Of a stretch of 64,000 nt of DNA, positions 24,343 through 35,189 are shown one piece after another (the stretch's first letter is position 1; every line of letters starts with the position of its first letter). The position numbers were made by a program, and so were the translations under genes. The stretch covers positions 992,001 through 1,056,000 of the forward strand of contig KV748205.1 in NCBI GenBank assembly GCA_001692895.1. The letters are read 5' to 3'. This DNA comes from Cenococcum geophilum 1.58 (lineage: Eukaryota; Ascomycota; Dothideomycetes; Gloniales; Gloniaceae). Below the pieces are notes generated by a model. The model was not told the origin of the DNA. It saw nothing but the letters and a program-made list of their open reading frames with translations, and did no database searches.

Positions 24343-24588
24343 GTATAAATAAAAGGTAGAAAAGAGATACCTAATTAGTAAGAAAGCTAAAGATATTCTT
24401 AGAAATCTCTAAATAGTTATACGCCAAGAAATGTGGTTAAAGCTATCCGAAGACTATCCAGATAGCCTCCAGATACTATCAGCTGATAGGTCTATTATCC
24501 GAGACAGCTATCCGGCCTATCCTCCGCAGGTCTGATCAGAAATACGCGCATAGCCTATATAGATTTAATCAATGCAATACCATCAACC

Positions 24589-24830
24589 ATGTCTTCCAAT
24601 CATACTTCCAATGATATAGACCTTGTTCAGCCGACTCAATATAACGTTCAATCAAATCGGGTCGCTAAAAACCGTTTAGCAAATATCAACGGCTTCATAT
24701 TTCTAATCCCGACTATTTTGATTGCATTGATCTTAATGATTGGTTCTTATCAACACCGAATGGACGAATTTCGGCGGGTTAAGGGATAGCTAACAGCAAA
24801 TGAAAATAGAGGCACGTAAATTTGCCACCA
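24589..24830 (+). pseudogene. Possible hAT-like N-terminal fragment (frameshifted), 66-aa open frame
   Basis: An ATG in good context (CAACCATG) opens 66 codons (24589-24789) starting MSSNHTSNDIDLVQPTQYN, with a hydrophobic stretch (IFLIPTILIALILMI) that could pass for a membrane helix. The frame one base over reads SNPDYFDCIDLNDWFLSTPNGRISAG across the same bases. That resembles the start of fungal hAT transposases and suggests one indel near 24690. I favour a transposase fragment over a small membrane protein, with low confidence. The sequence is not RIP-mutated. From 24351 to 24588 I see no gene; the RIP signature fades near 24415, and CTATCC/GATAG repeats occur at 24445-24515. Confidence 0.35.
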
Positions 24831-24975
24831 TCTAAACTCCCACGAAGCCCCCTACAGCACCAAAACCACCAAAATCATTACTCTACTTCGCCCCAACTTC
24901 CGCGAGTATATTACGGCCACGACATATTCCCCAAGAGTATATTCGTAGTGTAGAACGTTCATATCATCCACCCAG

Positions 24976-26175
24976 CTAAACCTGTTGACGTCCACTCGAA
25001 TACTCTGTTGTAACTCCCGAAGGATCGTAATACGCTCTCTCTTCGGCACCAGGGCCGTAGTATCGAGAGCCAGCCGGCCAAGCATCCTGCTTCGGTTGGT
25101 GCGGCGCGGAGACCAATGAGATAGCTTCCTTGCTATTATCATCGGTTATCTTCTTGTAACTACGAATGTTGAAGGTGTTGTCAGGGAAACTAGAGCCTGG
25201 GTGGAAGAGTATGAAGCAATAAACGGCTATCGTAATCATACTGCGGATAGCGAAGACTTGTCAGTGTCAAAGTAAATTACAATCGAGCATAGGAAGGGGG
25301 GAACGGCATACCCAGACTCTAGGAAAATAAACGGAACCTCCTCCCGCATAAGGGAATTATTCCATCCACCGCCTAACTCAATGGCTCTGTAGATACATCG
25401 AATGGATATGGTAGTGAAGCAAACAACTACAGCACCCAAAAAGCCGCGAAAACGCGCTGAAGACCGAAGCTTTTGGAATGCTGGGTTTTTCCTTGACGGG
25501 AACTTGTGGACGCGGAAGGCAAAATCAGCGCAGCGTATAGCAAAGACAACCAGGACAACGATCTGGAAAATAAGGCCGACAAGCATAAGCCTATTCCCTA
25601 ATGTCATGGAACTCATTGTTGTTGCACTGGCTGCAACGCCACCACCCGCACCCTGCAATGAGAGTGAAATGACGTCGCAAGCCATAAAGAAGCGGGTATA
25701 ATTAATGGGTTTGATACGGGAGAGGTCTTCGCCGTAGACGATAACACTATCGATTGTCAGATATGGCCATGCTTGCGTTGAACGTAATTCGTACAGCCTT
25801 GAAAGACAGAGATAAAGTCCAGCAGCATAGAAAGCAGGACCTTGAGTGAGGCAGATGATTTGAACTAGAAATCTGTGAGAGCTTCAGTATTCGTTGTGTG
25901 AATAGGAAGATTAATACTAACGTGCTTAATCTATAAGGATTGCTATGCATAAACACTCTGCCCAGATATCCGATGACTTCTGCATTTGATCCAAGGCACA
26001 TTGCAACCATAAAAGTCCAAGTCTTGGCTCTCCACCCTTGGACCAAATGGCAGACCAGCGATATTCCAAATACACCCATAAATATGATGCTTACGACCAA
26101 ATTTGGCGGATAACCTAAGCCAGAACCGTCTGCAGGGCAGTCTGGCCCGATTTCGGTGCATTTTTCTTCATTCAT
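24976..26175 (-). CDS. RTA1-like seven-transmembrane protein (putative lipid-translocating exporter), three exons
   Basis: Exons 26175-25922, 25872-25312 and 25240-24976 join to 1080 bases encoding 359 residues. Introns of 49 bp (GTTAGT...CACAG) and 71 bp (GTATGC...CGCAG) are inferred from frame and splice signals. The fungal RTA1 family includes yeast Rta1, Rtm1 and Rsb1, plasma-membrane proteins linked to lipid or sphingoid-base export and resistance to toxic lipids. Visible signatures are EVIGYLGRV (66-74), FLVQIICLTQGPAFYAAGLY (86-105), CDVISLSLQGAGGG (150-163), SIRCIYRAIELGGGW (241-255) and FHPG (284-287). Membrane segments lie near 27-47, 53-73, 86-108, 146-164, 178-198, 227-246 and 271-287, with a hydrophilic C-terminal tail. 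The N-terminus is short and has two Cys. Length is normal and no stop interrupts it, so the gene looks intact. It is divergent from the Zn2Cys6 regulator. The substrate cannot be told from sequence. Confidence 0.9.
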
Positions 26176-26840
26176 TGTTGCTTTCCAAACGAATGCTTTT
26201 CTGGCAATGAAGAATGTAACAGTAAATGAGAGATTCTTAAGAGATAGAAGTGATAATAGTGATGAAATCTCAAATAATGATGACCCGCTGTAGGTAGATA
26301 TAAGAGAGCGTCGGGAATTGTTGATGTATAATTACTACCAACCCTACCATTGGGGCTGAGATTTAAGCTTTTCCCATGTTTACGGCCGTTGGGAATTGAT
26401 TCAGGGTGATCTATGTAGGGCATAGCTATAGGATTTTCAGCTCTTCAACGGTTGTTGTATGATAGGTAGGAGCTGATTTTATGTTTTAGTGCTTATCTTC
26501 CAAGGTCTCAAATAGCCCAATGCGAAAAATTTACCGACAGGGGTCCTCAGCCTCGTCACTACGGCCTTCGCTTGAGTCGTTTCGGCCGTAAGTAATCCCA
26601 GACCTTAGAGCAAGCTAGCTGGACCACCAAAGATGATCTATGCTGTAGGAGACTGGCAAGCCCTTGCCGGTGACAGCTTCGTCCAAAATACTGAAGCCCC
26701 CTCGTCCGTTATTGGATTCCGCATCCAGAACTTTTACCGACCAGGATTACAAAGTGCCACCAGGACCCACAACAGAGCCTCTGCTTGTGAGTTCCCCTTC
26801 CACCGAACCAAATAGCGTTGAAATACATTCTCAACCGTGC
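26176..26840. promoter_or_regulatory. Shared divergent promoter region with three TACGGCC motifs
   Basis: This 665-bp interval separates the starts of the RTA1-like gene and the regulator. TACGGCCG is at 26381-26388, TACGGCC at 26560-26566, and the inverse CGGCCGTA at 26583-26590. Zn2Cys6 proteins usually bind CGG half-sites in pairs, so these are candidate sites for the adjacent regulator; binding is inference. A minus-strand open frame of 83 codons (26423-26172) overlaps the RTA1 start and is probably leader sequence. Confidence 0.5.
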
Positions 26841-28632
26841 ATGATGGTACGTCATGGCGCTCGAAGCAGGGGCTGCCAAAGGTGCCTGCAGCGGAAGATT
26901 AAGGTACAATTCCACTCTAACACTCCCCGGTTTCACATATTAACAGTCGAGGAAAAGTGTGATGAATCAGCTCCCGAATGTTCTCAATGCCGCATTTCCG
27001 GGGCCGAGTGCTCGGGTCCACGCCAGGGAACACTATTTGTGGATATGTCTGCTCAGATACGACAGAAATCCGAAAAAAGAAAAACGGCAGCTGAACAGAA
27101 AGAGCGCATGGTGGGCAGTGAACCCTTCAATTTTATCCACGAGACTTCGCAGTGTAAACCCTTTGAAGTGGATGTTCCTTCCGTGACGATCGACAGTGGA
27201 AGCAAAGCTGCCCCACGTGGCAACTCCGTAGAAAAAGCTCGACCATCCCGTACTCGCAATAGCCGTGCTGTCAAGTCTAAAAACCAGGAACCTGCATCGT
27301 TGTATCGACCAACAAGCCATGAGTTACACTTCCAGCTTCCGACAACATACCAGCCTGACCGAAGGTACCAATTTGAGCTACTGTTTCTTTCGAATTTTAT
27401 ATCCTCATCCAATTTGAGTGAGAAGTCGGAATCTGGGCTACACACATGGACGAATGAACTCGTGAATATACTCTCTTCTACCAAGGAGTCATCTATTATC
27501 TACTCTATCCGAGCGACGTCCATGGCTATGTATGGCAGGATGACTGGCACTGAAGACATTGAGATCGAAGCGATTAAATGGTATTCGAGAGGTCTTAAGA
27601 GCCAACGACAAAGCCTTCAGCTTGCAGCAAAGGCACCTACCAGTGCAATTCCAACTGATGGCACTGTTTGCGCTGCTATTATGCTCTCGCTTTTCAAATC
27701 CATAATTTCCACTACACCGACGGGATGGCTGCGGCATTACGGTGGAGCTGTGAAGATGCTCGAGGTGATGGGCCCTGAGAAATGCCAGAGTAATCTAACG
27801 CATAAGCTATTCCGTTCGGCAAGATTTGGTTCGGTAAGTCCAACTCTTGATCGTGTCTTCATCATCTCTAATTTTAGGTGAACTAAATGTTCAATTCTAG
27901 GTACTCGTAGGCATGACTCTGGACGAGCCTTCTGTATTTGCATCAGAACCCTGGACTACAATACCCTTTTCTCTTCACCCGAAAGCACCAATCGACAAGT
28001 TCATAGATGTGTTACTTCAATTACCCGATTGCGCGCCGCTGTTCAACAACATGACTGTTTCCCAAGGCCAAGATCCCTCGAGGTCGGAGAGTGTCGGAGT
28101 CGAGCTCTTCGATAGAGCACAGGGTATACTTTCACAATTGGATCAGTTTTGGACGCAGCATAAATTGGACATCGACCCATATTACCATCGACGGGTTCAC
28201 GCTAACTCCTATATACGGGAAGAAGGCTCCCAGAGCATAGGCGATACACTCGCGGCGTCCTCTGGAGGACTACTATTCCGTGACCCTTTTAGGGCGACAT
28301 TTACGGCCATGTACGATTCGGCTAATATCATTGCGCTGAAATACATTTCAGCCACTTCCTCCGCGCCGGAGAAGTATTATCAACGCATGACGGTACACGC
28401 AGTTTCGATCTTAGCCTCGGTTGCGTATCACGAAGCTCAAGGCCCTTCCAGTGGTGGAACTTTCTCAATGATATTCCCGGTTAAGATTGTTTGTCTGATG
28501 TCTCCCTTAGAGGAACTGAGGAGCTCCGCACGAGAGGCTCTCTTTAGGTGGGGTGGTAATAGGGGAGTAAATGACATTTGCACAGTTTGTGTCCCGGAGA
28601 TTATAGGGAGAGTTGCAAACGGGCCAGTATAG
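26841..28632 (+). CDS. Zn2Cys6 fungal transcription factor, three exons
   Basis: Exons 26841-26903, 26958-27833 and 27901-28632 give 1671 bases and 556 residues. Introns are 54 bp (GTACAA...AAAAG) and 67 bp (GTAAGT...TCTAG). Splicing the first intron directly after Lys21 creates an ideal binuclear zinc cluster, C-x2-C-x6-C-x6-C-x2-C-x6-C (Cys12, 15, 22, 29, 32, 39: CQRCLQRKIKCDE). A linker follows, then a long helical region (ISSSNLSEKSESGLHTWTNE; GWLRHYGGAVKMLEVMGPEK; VLVGMTLDEPSVFASEPW) like the fungal-specific transcription factor 2 domain. The start MMVRHGARSRGC was chosen because it puts the cluster at the N-terminus. An in-frame ATG at 26664 would add 59 residues. It is nuclear by family and a likely regulator of the divergent RTA1-like gene by position only. 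It looks intact. Confidence 0.9.
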
Positions 28633-28695
28633 AGTTGCAAGGGAGTTTTATCTTGTTGAACTATTCTTCCAGCCAATATAGCAACATGAGCCCAG

Positions 28696-29146
28696 TTACA
28701 GGGAGCATATTCCGAAGGTAAAAATCACAGTCGACACTTGATGTAAATACTCATACCCTGCCTTTGTGGCTTTTGAGAGCATCGCATCCGCATATTGTGT
28801 TATTAGTTGGCCAGGAGCCGGGAAAGCTACTACAACCTCTTGAATTCTTGCCCTTGCCTCAGCAACTTCGTCCGTTAAGAGACATTTCAGAAGAGCACGT
28901 ACTCCAGACTTAACCTCGATAAGGCCGTAATTCTATACGATTGTATCGCCGGTCGAGAGAAGCCAGTCAGAACATTTTGTGGAGGGTGAGAACAGGACTA
29001 TCGTTCGGCATTCCTCTTGCCCCGTAACAGCTGCAGGATGTCCGTGAAGCCGATGTGGCTTTGAAACCAAGTGAAAAAGCAGGTCAAGCACGATAATATT
29101 AACAAGCAACTTGAAAACCTGGACATCCTCAGCAAGAGTGAGGACT
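28696..29146 (-). pseudogene. Unidentified gene remnant with one in-frame TAG
   Basis: One minus frame runs about 150 codons, from near 29146 to a TAA at 28698-28696. It includes DVQVFKLLVNIIVLDLLFHL, EECRTIVLFSPSTKCSDWLL, GDTIV-stop-NYGLIEVKSG and ALLKCLLTDEVAEARARIQE, ending YLHQVSTVIFTFGICSL. Residue composition and continuity look like real protein. There is no start Met near the beginning, and the single stop is TAG where Gln is likely. I do not recognise the family. It is convergent with the regulator, 64 bp past its stop. It could be a 5'-truncated pseudogene or the last exon of a gene with unseen exons. Confidence 0.5.
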
Positions 29147-29267
29147 CACTGAGAAGCGGATAATTAGCACGGATTCGATAGTGTCGACCTGGTCGGGTTA
29201 TCTTACCACCGTCTCAGTTGCCTGGAGCCCCCCTCCCCCCCTACCTATGACTCATACTCATGTATAA

Positions 29268-29510
29268 TTGTCTCTTTTCTTCATAGTTCAATCAACACAC
29301 GAGCCCTCCCCTTCTGACCTGCTTTTTACGGTCGACAGATGGAAAGAAGGTTATCTTAAAACCGAGAGCAGACGGAACACGACTCACAAGAGACGGGTGG
29401 TTTATAAATTCACGGACCGAAATAAACCTGCTTTGGTATCACCGCACTTCTATCAGATCTTCTCTAGCTCAAAGAGGGCAGATGATCCAAAATCCTTTAC
29501 GGACGCCTGA
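29268..29510 (+). CDS. Small hypothetical open frame, 80 aa
   Basis: The frame begins MSLFFIVQSTHEPSPSDL and ends KRADDPKSFTDA, basic and hydrophilic after the first residues. It has no domain that I recognise and no clear splice or promoter support. It lies in non-RIP sequence of the gene island. It may be chance; its main value is marking the island's 3' side. From 29511 to 29950 I see no gene. Confidence 0.2.
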   Translation: MSLFFIVQSTHEPSPSDLLFTVDRWKEGYLKTESRRNTTHKRRVVYKFTDRNKPALVSPHFYQIFSSSKRADDPKSFTDA

Positions 29511-29949
29511 TTCCGTCCTTAGCGATAACCCCACCAGGCACCTGGCCTAGCCAAGGCAGTGCCACTCTTATACAGGATCCTTTGGATCCATCAAAAATAG
29601 GCTTCTGTATTTCAATAGCTGTACTGCATTTTTAGGGAACCAGAACCTCAACAACAATCTTTCATAGCTATAACTCAGCAGGGTTATAGATCAATTAACT
29701 CAACTCAACTGAGGCTTCAAATTGATTGAATTGAATGCTTTATAAGCAGAGCAAGGTGTCCAATAGCCAGCGACGCTGACAGCGAAGCTGCCAAGAGACT
29801 ACATAGCGGTTTAGCTAGCTAGCGATAGGATGTAGGCAGCAAGCTTCCAGTAGGGTCAGAAGCGCGCTAATAGCTCGCTGCCTTAATATGGAAGTGGTGA
29901 TAGAATCTCAGTGTTTTAAAGCGCGTGTTAACTTTCTATTAGGTTTGGG

Positions 29950-30932
29950 GGTTATAAGCACGCCAAGCAATAAGAAACACGGAGATCCTTAGTGTAGCCC
30001 CTACTAGTATCCCTAATTATCTCTACTAATGCGTTGTTTACTAACCACTAAAAGTTAACTTTTTTATATCGGGTTTAGTAAAGTGCTAATACTTTAGGAA
30101 AAGACAGAATACTAGGGAATCTTGCTGTGGCCTTACTAAGAATCCCTAACCCTTCTCTAATTCCAATATCGTACTCTACCCTTACTCGTAAAGATACTAT
30201 AAACAACCCTATTTTACACACGCCAGCTAGGCCTTTAAGCTCCACCTATTACTCCTTCCTTATCTACATTATAAGCTTTATATTAATTAAGTCCTTTAGT
30301 ACCTTTAACACCTAATTCCGCGGCCTTTATACCCCTTACTATTAATAATAAGGGCGAACAGCGCGTTTTAATAAATCCTTTTAACCTATACGCATTATAA
30401 CTTCCTTCTCTAGCTAAATAATACTACGGCTGCGTATTTCCTATTAAATAGAACGATTTATATATTAGTGGGCAATATTTTACTAACGATTTTAAATACT
30501 AAGTGCTAAATAAGTATATAATATCTAGAAATTACAGCCCGTTAAAAATATAGTAGTATAGAGCTAACTTATACTAGAAGACGCTAGACAGTAAAAGAGG
30601 CTCTAGCTATATAGAAGTTGCCACCTAGCTTATAAACTAGGCGCTCTACTTATCCTTAACGGCAATAACTATATTGCTAATTATCTAAAGAAAAAACATA
30701 GTATCCTTATTAGTAAATTTAAGACTAGTAAATAGAAGGCAAAGCTTTTAAATCCCGTAAGGGCAGCTATATAAAATCTATACGCGCTAAGCCCCTAGCT
30801 AAATTAGCAGCCGCTTTAGGTAAAGGGCTATATTTAAGCCTATACCAACTAAATAATTCTCTAGAATGTTACTTTTTAGTAAGTAACTAGGGCGTATATA
30901 TATAACGGGACTAGCCTAGTTATAAGTAGGAA
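29950..30932 (+). other. RIP-mutated sequence with an unidentified decayed frame
   Basis: CpA depletion resumes near 29950. A 62-codon open frame (30127-30315, MALLRIPNPSLIPISYSTLT) has no recognisable domain. From about 30455 to 30850 a plus frame with TAG/TAA stops reads GQYFTNDFKY, NGNNYIANYLKKKHSILISK and LNPVRAAI. This is coherent enough to be a degraded protein, but I cannot assign it. It lies just upstream of gypsy G1. Confidence 0.3.
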
Positions 30933-31265
30933 TGTCTTAGTAAACACTTAATAGACAAATTCCGACGCTTTAGCCAAATTCTGCCAAATTCTGCTAGCTT
31001 GATCGACTTCTGCCAAAGTTCTATTAAAATTAATTAAATTCTACCGAAGTCCGTTAAAGACCGCGTGCGCATATACGTACGCATCGACCACTAAGACCCC
31101 TAACTATTTAATTATAAGATTCTCTCGTTATTTCTTTCTCTTCTTTACGTAACGTCTTATTCTCTATAAGAGCTATATCCCTAGATTTAGATAGAATATA
31201 TTTATTCCTTTAAATCTACTCTAAAGCCTCGTTAAATCCTTGTATTACCTTGCGTTATATAACTA
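30933..31265 (+). repeat. Possible 5' LTR of gypsy G1
   Basis: It begins TGTCTTAGTAAACAC and precedes the G1 gag by a short leader. It contains GCCAAATTCTGCC repeats similar to those at 52580-52792, and a TTCTCTCGTTATTTCTTTC promoter-like stretch. No second LTR pairs with it cleanly, so the limits are guesses. Confidence 0.35.
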
Positions 31266-33010
31266 CTATTAAAATAGTAAATAAACCCGCATCCTCCGCG
31301 TTAATTATAAGTATTATAACCTAAGTTAGGGAATAGTTAACTATAATGCAACAGTCCTTTATAGATGCCTTAGCTTAGTACTAGTAATTAATAGAAGCAA
31401 TCTATAAAGAACTCTATAACGTAAAAGCACTTACATTAAAGACCCCAATACCACCTATAAATAAAATTAAAATAACTATATCTAAGCCTAGCCTGTTAAA
31501 CGTAAACCTTAAACTAGTAGTAGTAGCTTAACCCGCATCTATAATAAATCCAATATCTATTATAAAATCTAAAAAGCTCCCTAACCCTCTAATATTTAAT
31601 AGAAACTAAAATAACCTATATCCTTTTATAACTAAGCTCTATCTTAAACTTTTAATAAACTAGAACTAATACCCTCCTAAAGCTAGCAAAGTTAGCTATA
31701 GAATATCTTATTTAAGTAAGGATATAGGCGTATAAACTATAGATCTACTCTTCCGTAATAGCACTTTTATTAATTTTAAAACCTTTATCTCTCTATTAGA
31801 ATAAATATATAATAACGCTAGCCGTAAATATATAGCTGTTATTAAACTTAAAAACCAATAATAATGGAACTAAGACTTTACTAGCTTCTTTTTAGAATTT
31901 TTAGGCCTTATTAGCAAACTAGATTAGAACAAAGCCGCTAAAGTTACTGCTCTTTAATAAGATATTTTAGATAAGATTAGAGCCTAGTTAGTAAGTAGGG
32001 AACTACTAAAAAACCTGCCTAAATTTGCTATAATATGTTAACAAATTAATAAGGACCTTTAATATAATAAATAAATTCTTTAAAGCTAACTACGCCTTAT
32101 ATTTAAAACTTTACGAAACCGGCATATACCCTAAAACGCGATCTCTTTCTAAACCTAAAAAGTTTTATATATACCCCTAGGAACTAATAAATAAAGAACT
32201 TAAGCCACAAACGGAGAATGCTTTAGATGTAGTAAATAAGGATATATTTAAAAAAAATTACAGAACTTATCCTTTTAAAAAGGTCCATTAAAGTTCCTCT
32301 TAGTCCTTAAATTATACTTATTCTATAAATTATACTTAGTTACTATAAAGCATTTTACCTTTAGTTAACTTAGAAAGTAAGTTATTCTAAGGCTAAGTCG
32401 CGCCTTAGGATAGGAAGTGGAAGAGTATAAGTATTTAGGCTCTTTTAGTGCTAATATATAACATAACTCTCTTAATATACTTAGCGAAATTTAAATACTT
32501 AAAAAATAGAAGGATATATAAATCCTAATAGATAGCGGAGCTACTAGTATAGGCTTTATTAATATAAACTACGCAAAAACTTAACGTCTAAATTTAAAGA
32601 AACTTAATAAGCCCTAAGGCCTATAAGGCTTTAATAGTAAACCTGTAATATATAGCGAAGTAACATATTAGGCTCTTATAAAAGTATAAATAGGTAAACA
32701 CCTTAAATATATTTCCCTATTTATAATACCCTTAAAGTAATATAAAGTAATACTTATATACGGATAGCTAAAACAACACGACCCTTTAATTAGCTAGGTT
32801 AAAAAAACACTAAAGTTCCATACAACCTATTATTAAAGTTATTACTTAAAACACTACTTGCTCTATAAATATATATACAACTATTTAAATTTAATATAAT
32901 ATAAATTGCCCTTACTATAAACCCCGAACTAATATAATAAAGTTATAACTGCTAATTATAGTAAAGAATGTAAAGATATTTTATTAAAATTTCTTAAAAT
33001 TTATATAATA

Positions 33011-33522
33011 TGGAGGCAGCGGCCAAAAGTACCTGGCCCCGCCTTGTGTGCGCTAGCCTTTAGTAGCTTAGTGTGGCGTAAGCGATACTTAGCGCGCACC
33101 GCGGGGTTGCGGCGTATGCAGCTCTCCCCTTAGTTCTATACTCTACAAGCTTTTAAAATCCATTAAATTCTTATTATATCCTATTATATCCTATTATATA
33201 TAATAGGTAACTTATATAATATCTGTTTAAGGGCTTAGGCCCTTACTATAAAGATTTATAGCAGTATAAATACCGATATTTAAGCCGCTACCGGACGAGG
33301 TGGTGGACGAGGTAGTAGACGAGGCAGTGGGCAGGAGCAGTAACCCTATACCTTACCACCATACTAGGTAGCTATTATAATGTTATATATCTATACTCTC
33401 GTTATAAAGACCTAAAATTCATCTTTTATACTAGCCTCCTTCCTAATATAGAATGCTAAGAAAGTAATTTCGTGGCTTATTTGTGGCGCAGGGAGGCTAG
33501 GTACTTTTAGCCACTGCCTTTA
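33011..33522. mobile_element. 512-bp MITE (TA target) in gypsy G1
   Basis: Inverted ends share AGGCAG(C/T)GGC(C/T)AAAAGTACC and run about 30 bp. TA flanks both sides (33009-33010 and 33523-33524). Removing the element with one TA gives host codons Ile-Ile-Gln-Ala-Ala-Pro-Phe in frame. No coding capacity. It contains a TTATATCCTA triplicate near 33172-33208 and a GGACGAGGTGGT-type purine array at 33294-33335. Confidence 0.8.
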
Positions 33523-34718
33523 TACAGGCCGCGCCGTTTATTTTATTAGTAAAAAGATAAGATTATAAGATCTTCGCCGTAATAATGGAAGATCTTTAAA
33601 AAGCGCTAGAACTAAAGTAATATATTAACCCTTAACCTCTTATATCTAAAGAGTATTATAATCTAATTAATAAGTTTAAAAAACGATTTACTAACTAACT
33701 ACCCCCGTACTAAGATAAGCATAATTTTAGGACAGAACTTAAGCCTAGTATAACACTAAAGTTTGGTCCGCTATATAGTATATTATAAGAAGAACTGCTT
33801 ATATAATATAATAATACCTTAATAAGTATCTAGAAAAAGGATTTGTTTGTCCTAGTTAATCTTTATTCGCCTTACCTATACTATTTATTAAAAAGCTAGG
33901 AGGAGGCTTGGGATTTTATGTTAATTATTATGCCCTAAACACAATTATAATTTAAAACTAATATCTAATCCCCCTACTCTAAAAAACGCTTAACTGCTTA
34001 GTAAAGGCATGATATTTTATAAAGCTTAATATAGTTACCACCTTTAATTAAATTCGTATCTATAAAGGAGATAAGAAGTATATAGCCTTTTTTATATAAT
34101 AGGGACTCTTTAAATACTTAGTAATGCCGTTTAGTATAAAGAACGGTTTAGGTATGTTTTAGTAATATATTAATAATACGCTTTATAAATTCCTTAATAT
34201 ATTTATTACCACGTATATTAATAATATCTTAATTTACTTATCTTTGCTTTAAATATTAGAAATATATCTAAATAGTCCTTAAACGCCTACAAGATATGGG
34301 CTTATAATGTAATATTAAGAAATATAAGTTCTACGTGTTTAAAGTTATATACTTAGGCCTAATTATATCCTATAACGGAATTAAAATAGACTCTAAGAAA
34401 GTCGCCGTAATTATAAACTAAGAAAGTCCTAGTAGTATATAAAATATTTAAGGATTTTTAGGATTTGCAAACTTCTATTATTAATTTATTAATTACTTCT
34501 TAAAAATCGCCTAATTATTAGTAAACTTAATAAGGAAGAATATAAAATTTAAGTAGACTACTAAATATAAATAAGCTTTTAAGAACCTAAAATATTGTTT
34601 TATAACTACTCTAATTCTTACCTACTTTAATTCTAAGATTAAATATATTATTAAAACAAACTTGTCTAATTATGTACTAAGAGGAGTGCTATCGCAATAT
34701 AATAAGAACGGCGAGCTG

Positions 34719-35139
34719 TATTACGGACGCTTTAAGTATAATATTATAACTACTAGGAGAGGAGTTGGAAGTAGCTAGTTAGTTAATTAAGGCACGGTCT
34801 AGGATGGAGCCAATAGAATTATATAACGAGAAATGGTAACTAAGGTTATATAACGTGCTACGTATTAAATAAGAGGAATAAGGGGAACTTATATACCTTA
34901 TATATAAGACGTACCTTACGTATAAGGAGGATTTCTTAGGAGTATAGTTGTGTATTTAAAGGACTACAGTCCCTACCTAGAGAGTTCTTCTCTTTTTATA
35001 GTAAATCTTAGAATATAATTGGAGTTAATCTATTAGGTAACCACTCTACTAGTTATATTTACGTTGTTAATTATTCTATACCTATATACCCAGCCTATTA
35101 ATAAGTCCACCGTAGCATTTCCTATAAGGCTTTGTTATA
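34719..35139 (+). repeat. 5' LTR of E1
   Basis: 421 bp, same length as the 3' copy at 50908-51328. The differences I see are C/T and G/A. It lies directly after target copy AGCTG. Confidence 0.9.
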
Positions 35140-35189
35140 TATTTACTACTAAGGTTATAGTAAAAGAAGTTAAATAATATGCTACTAAA

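Noticed and set aside
24852..25142. 96-codon minus frame
   Set aside because: Alternative frame overlapping exon 3 of the RTA1-like gene; no domain.
25402..25701. 99-codon plus frame
   Set aside because: Antisense shadow of exon 2 of the RTA1-like gene.
26172..26423. 83-codon minus frame ending at the RTA1-like start
   Set aside because: Lies in the shared promoter/leader, low complexity in His/Tyr, and shows no family features.
27033..27484. Overlapping minus frames of 95 and 143 codons
   Set aside because: Antisense to the regulator's coding exon, whose zinc cluster and splice sites establish the plus strand.
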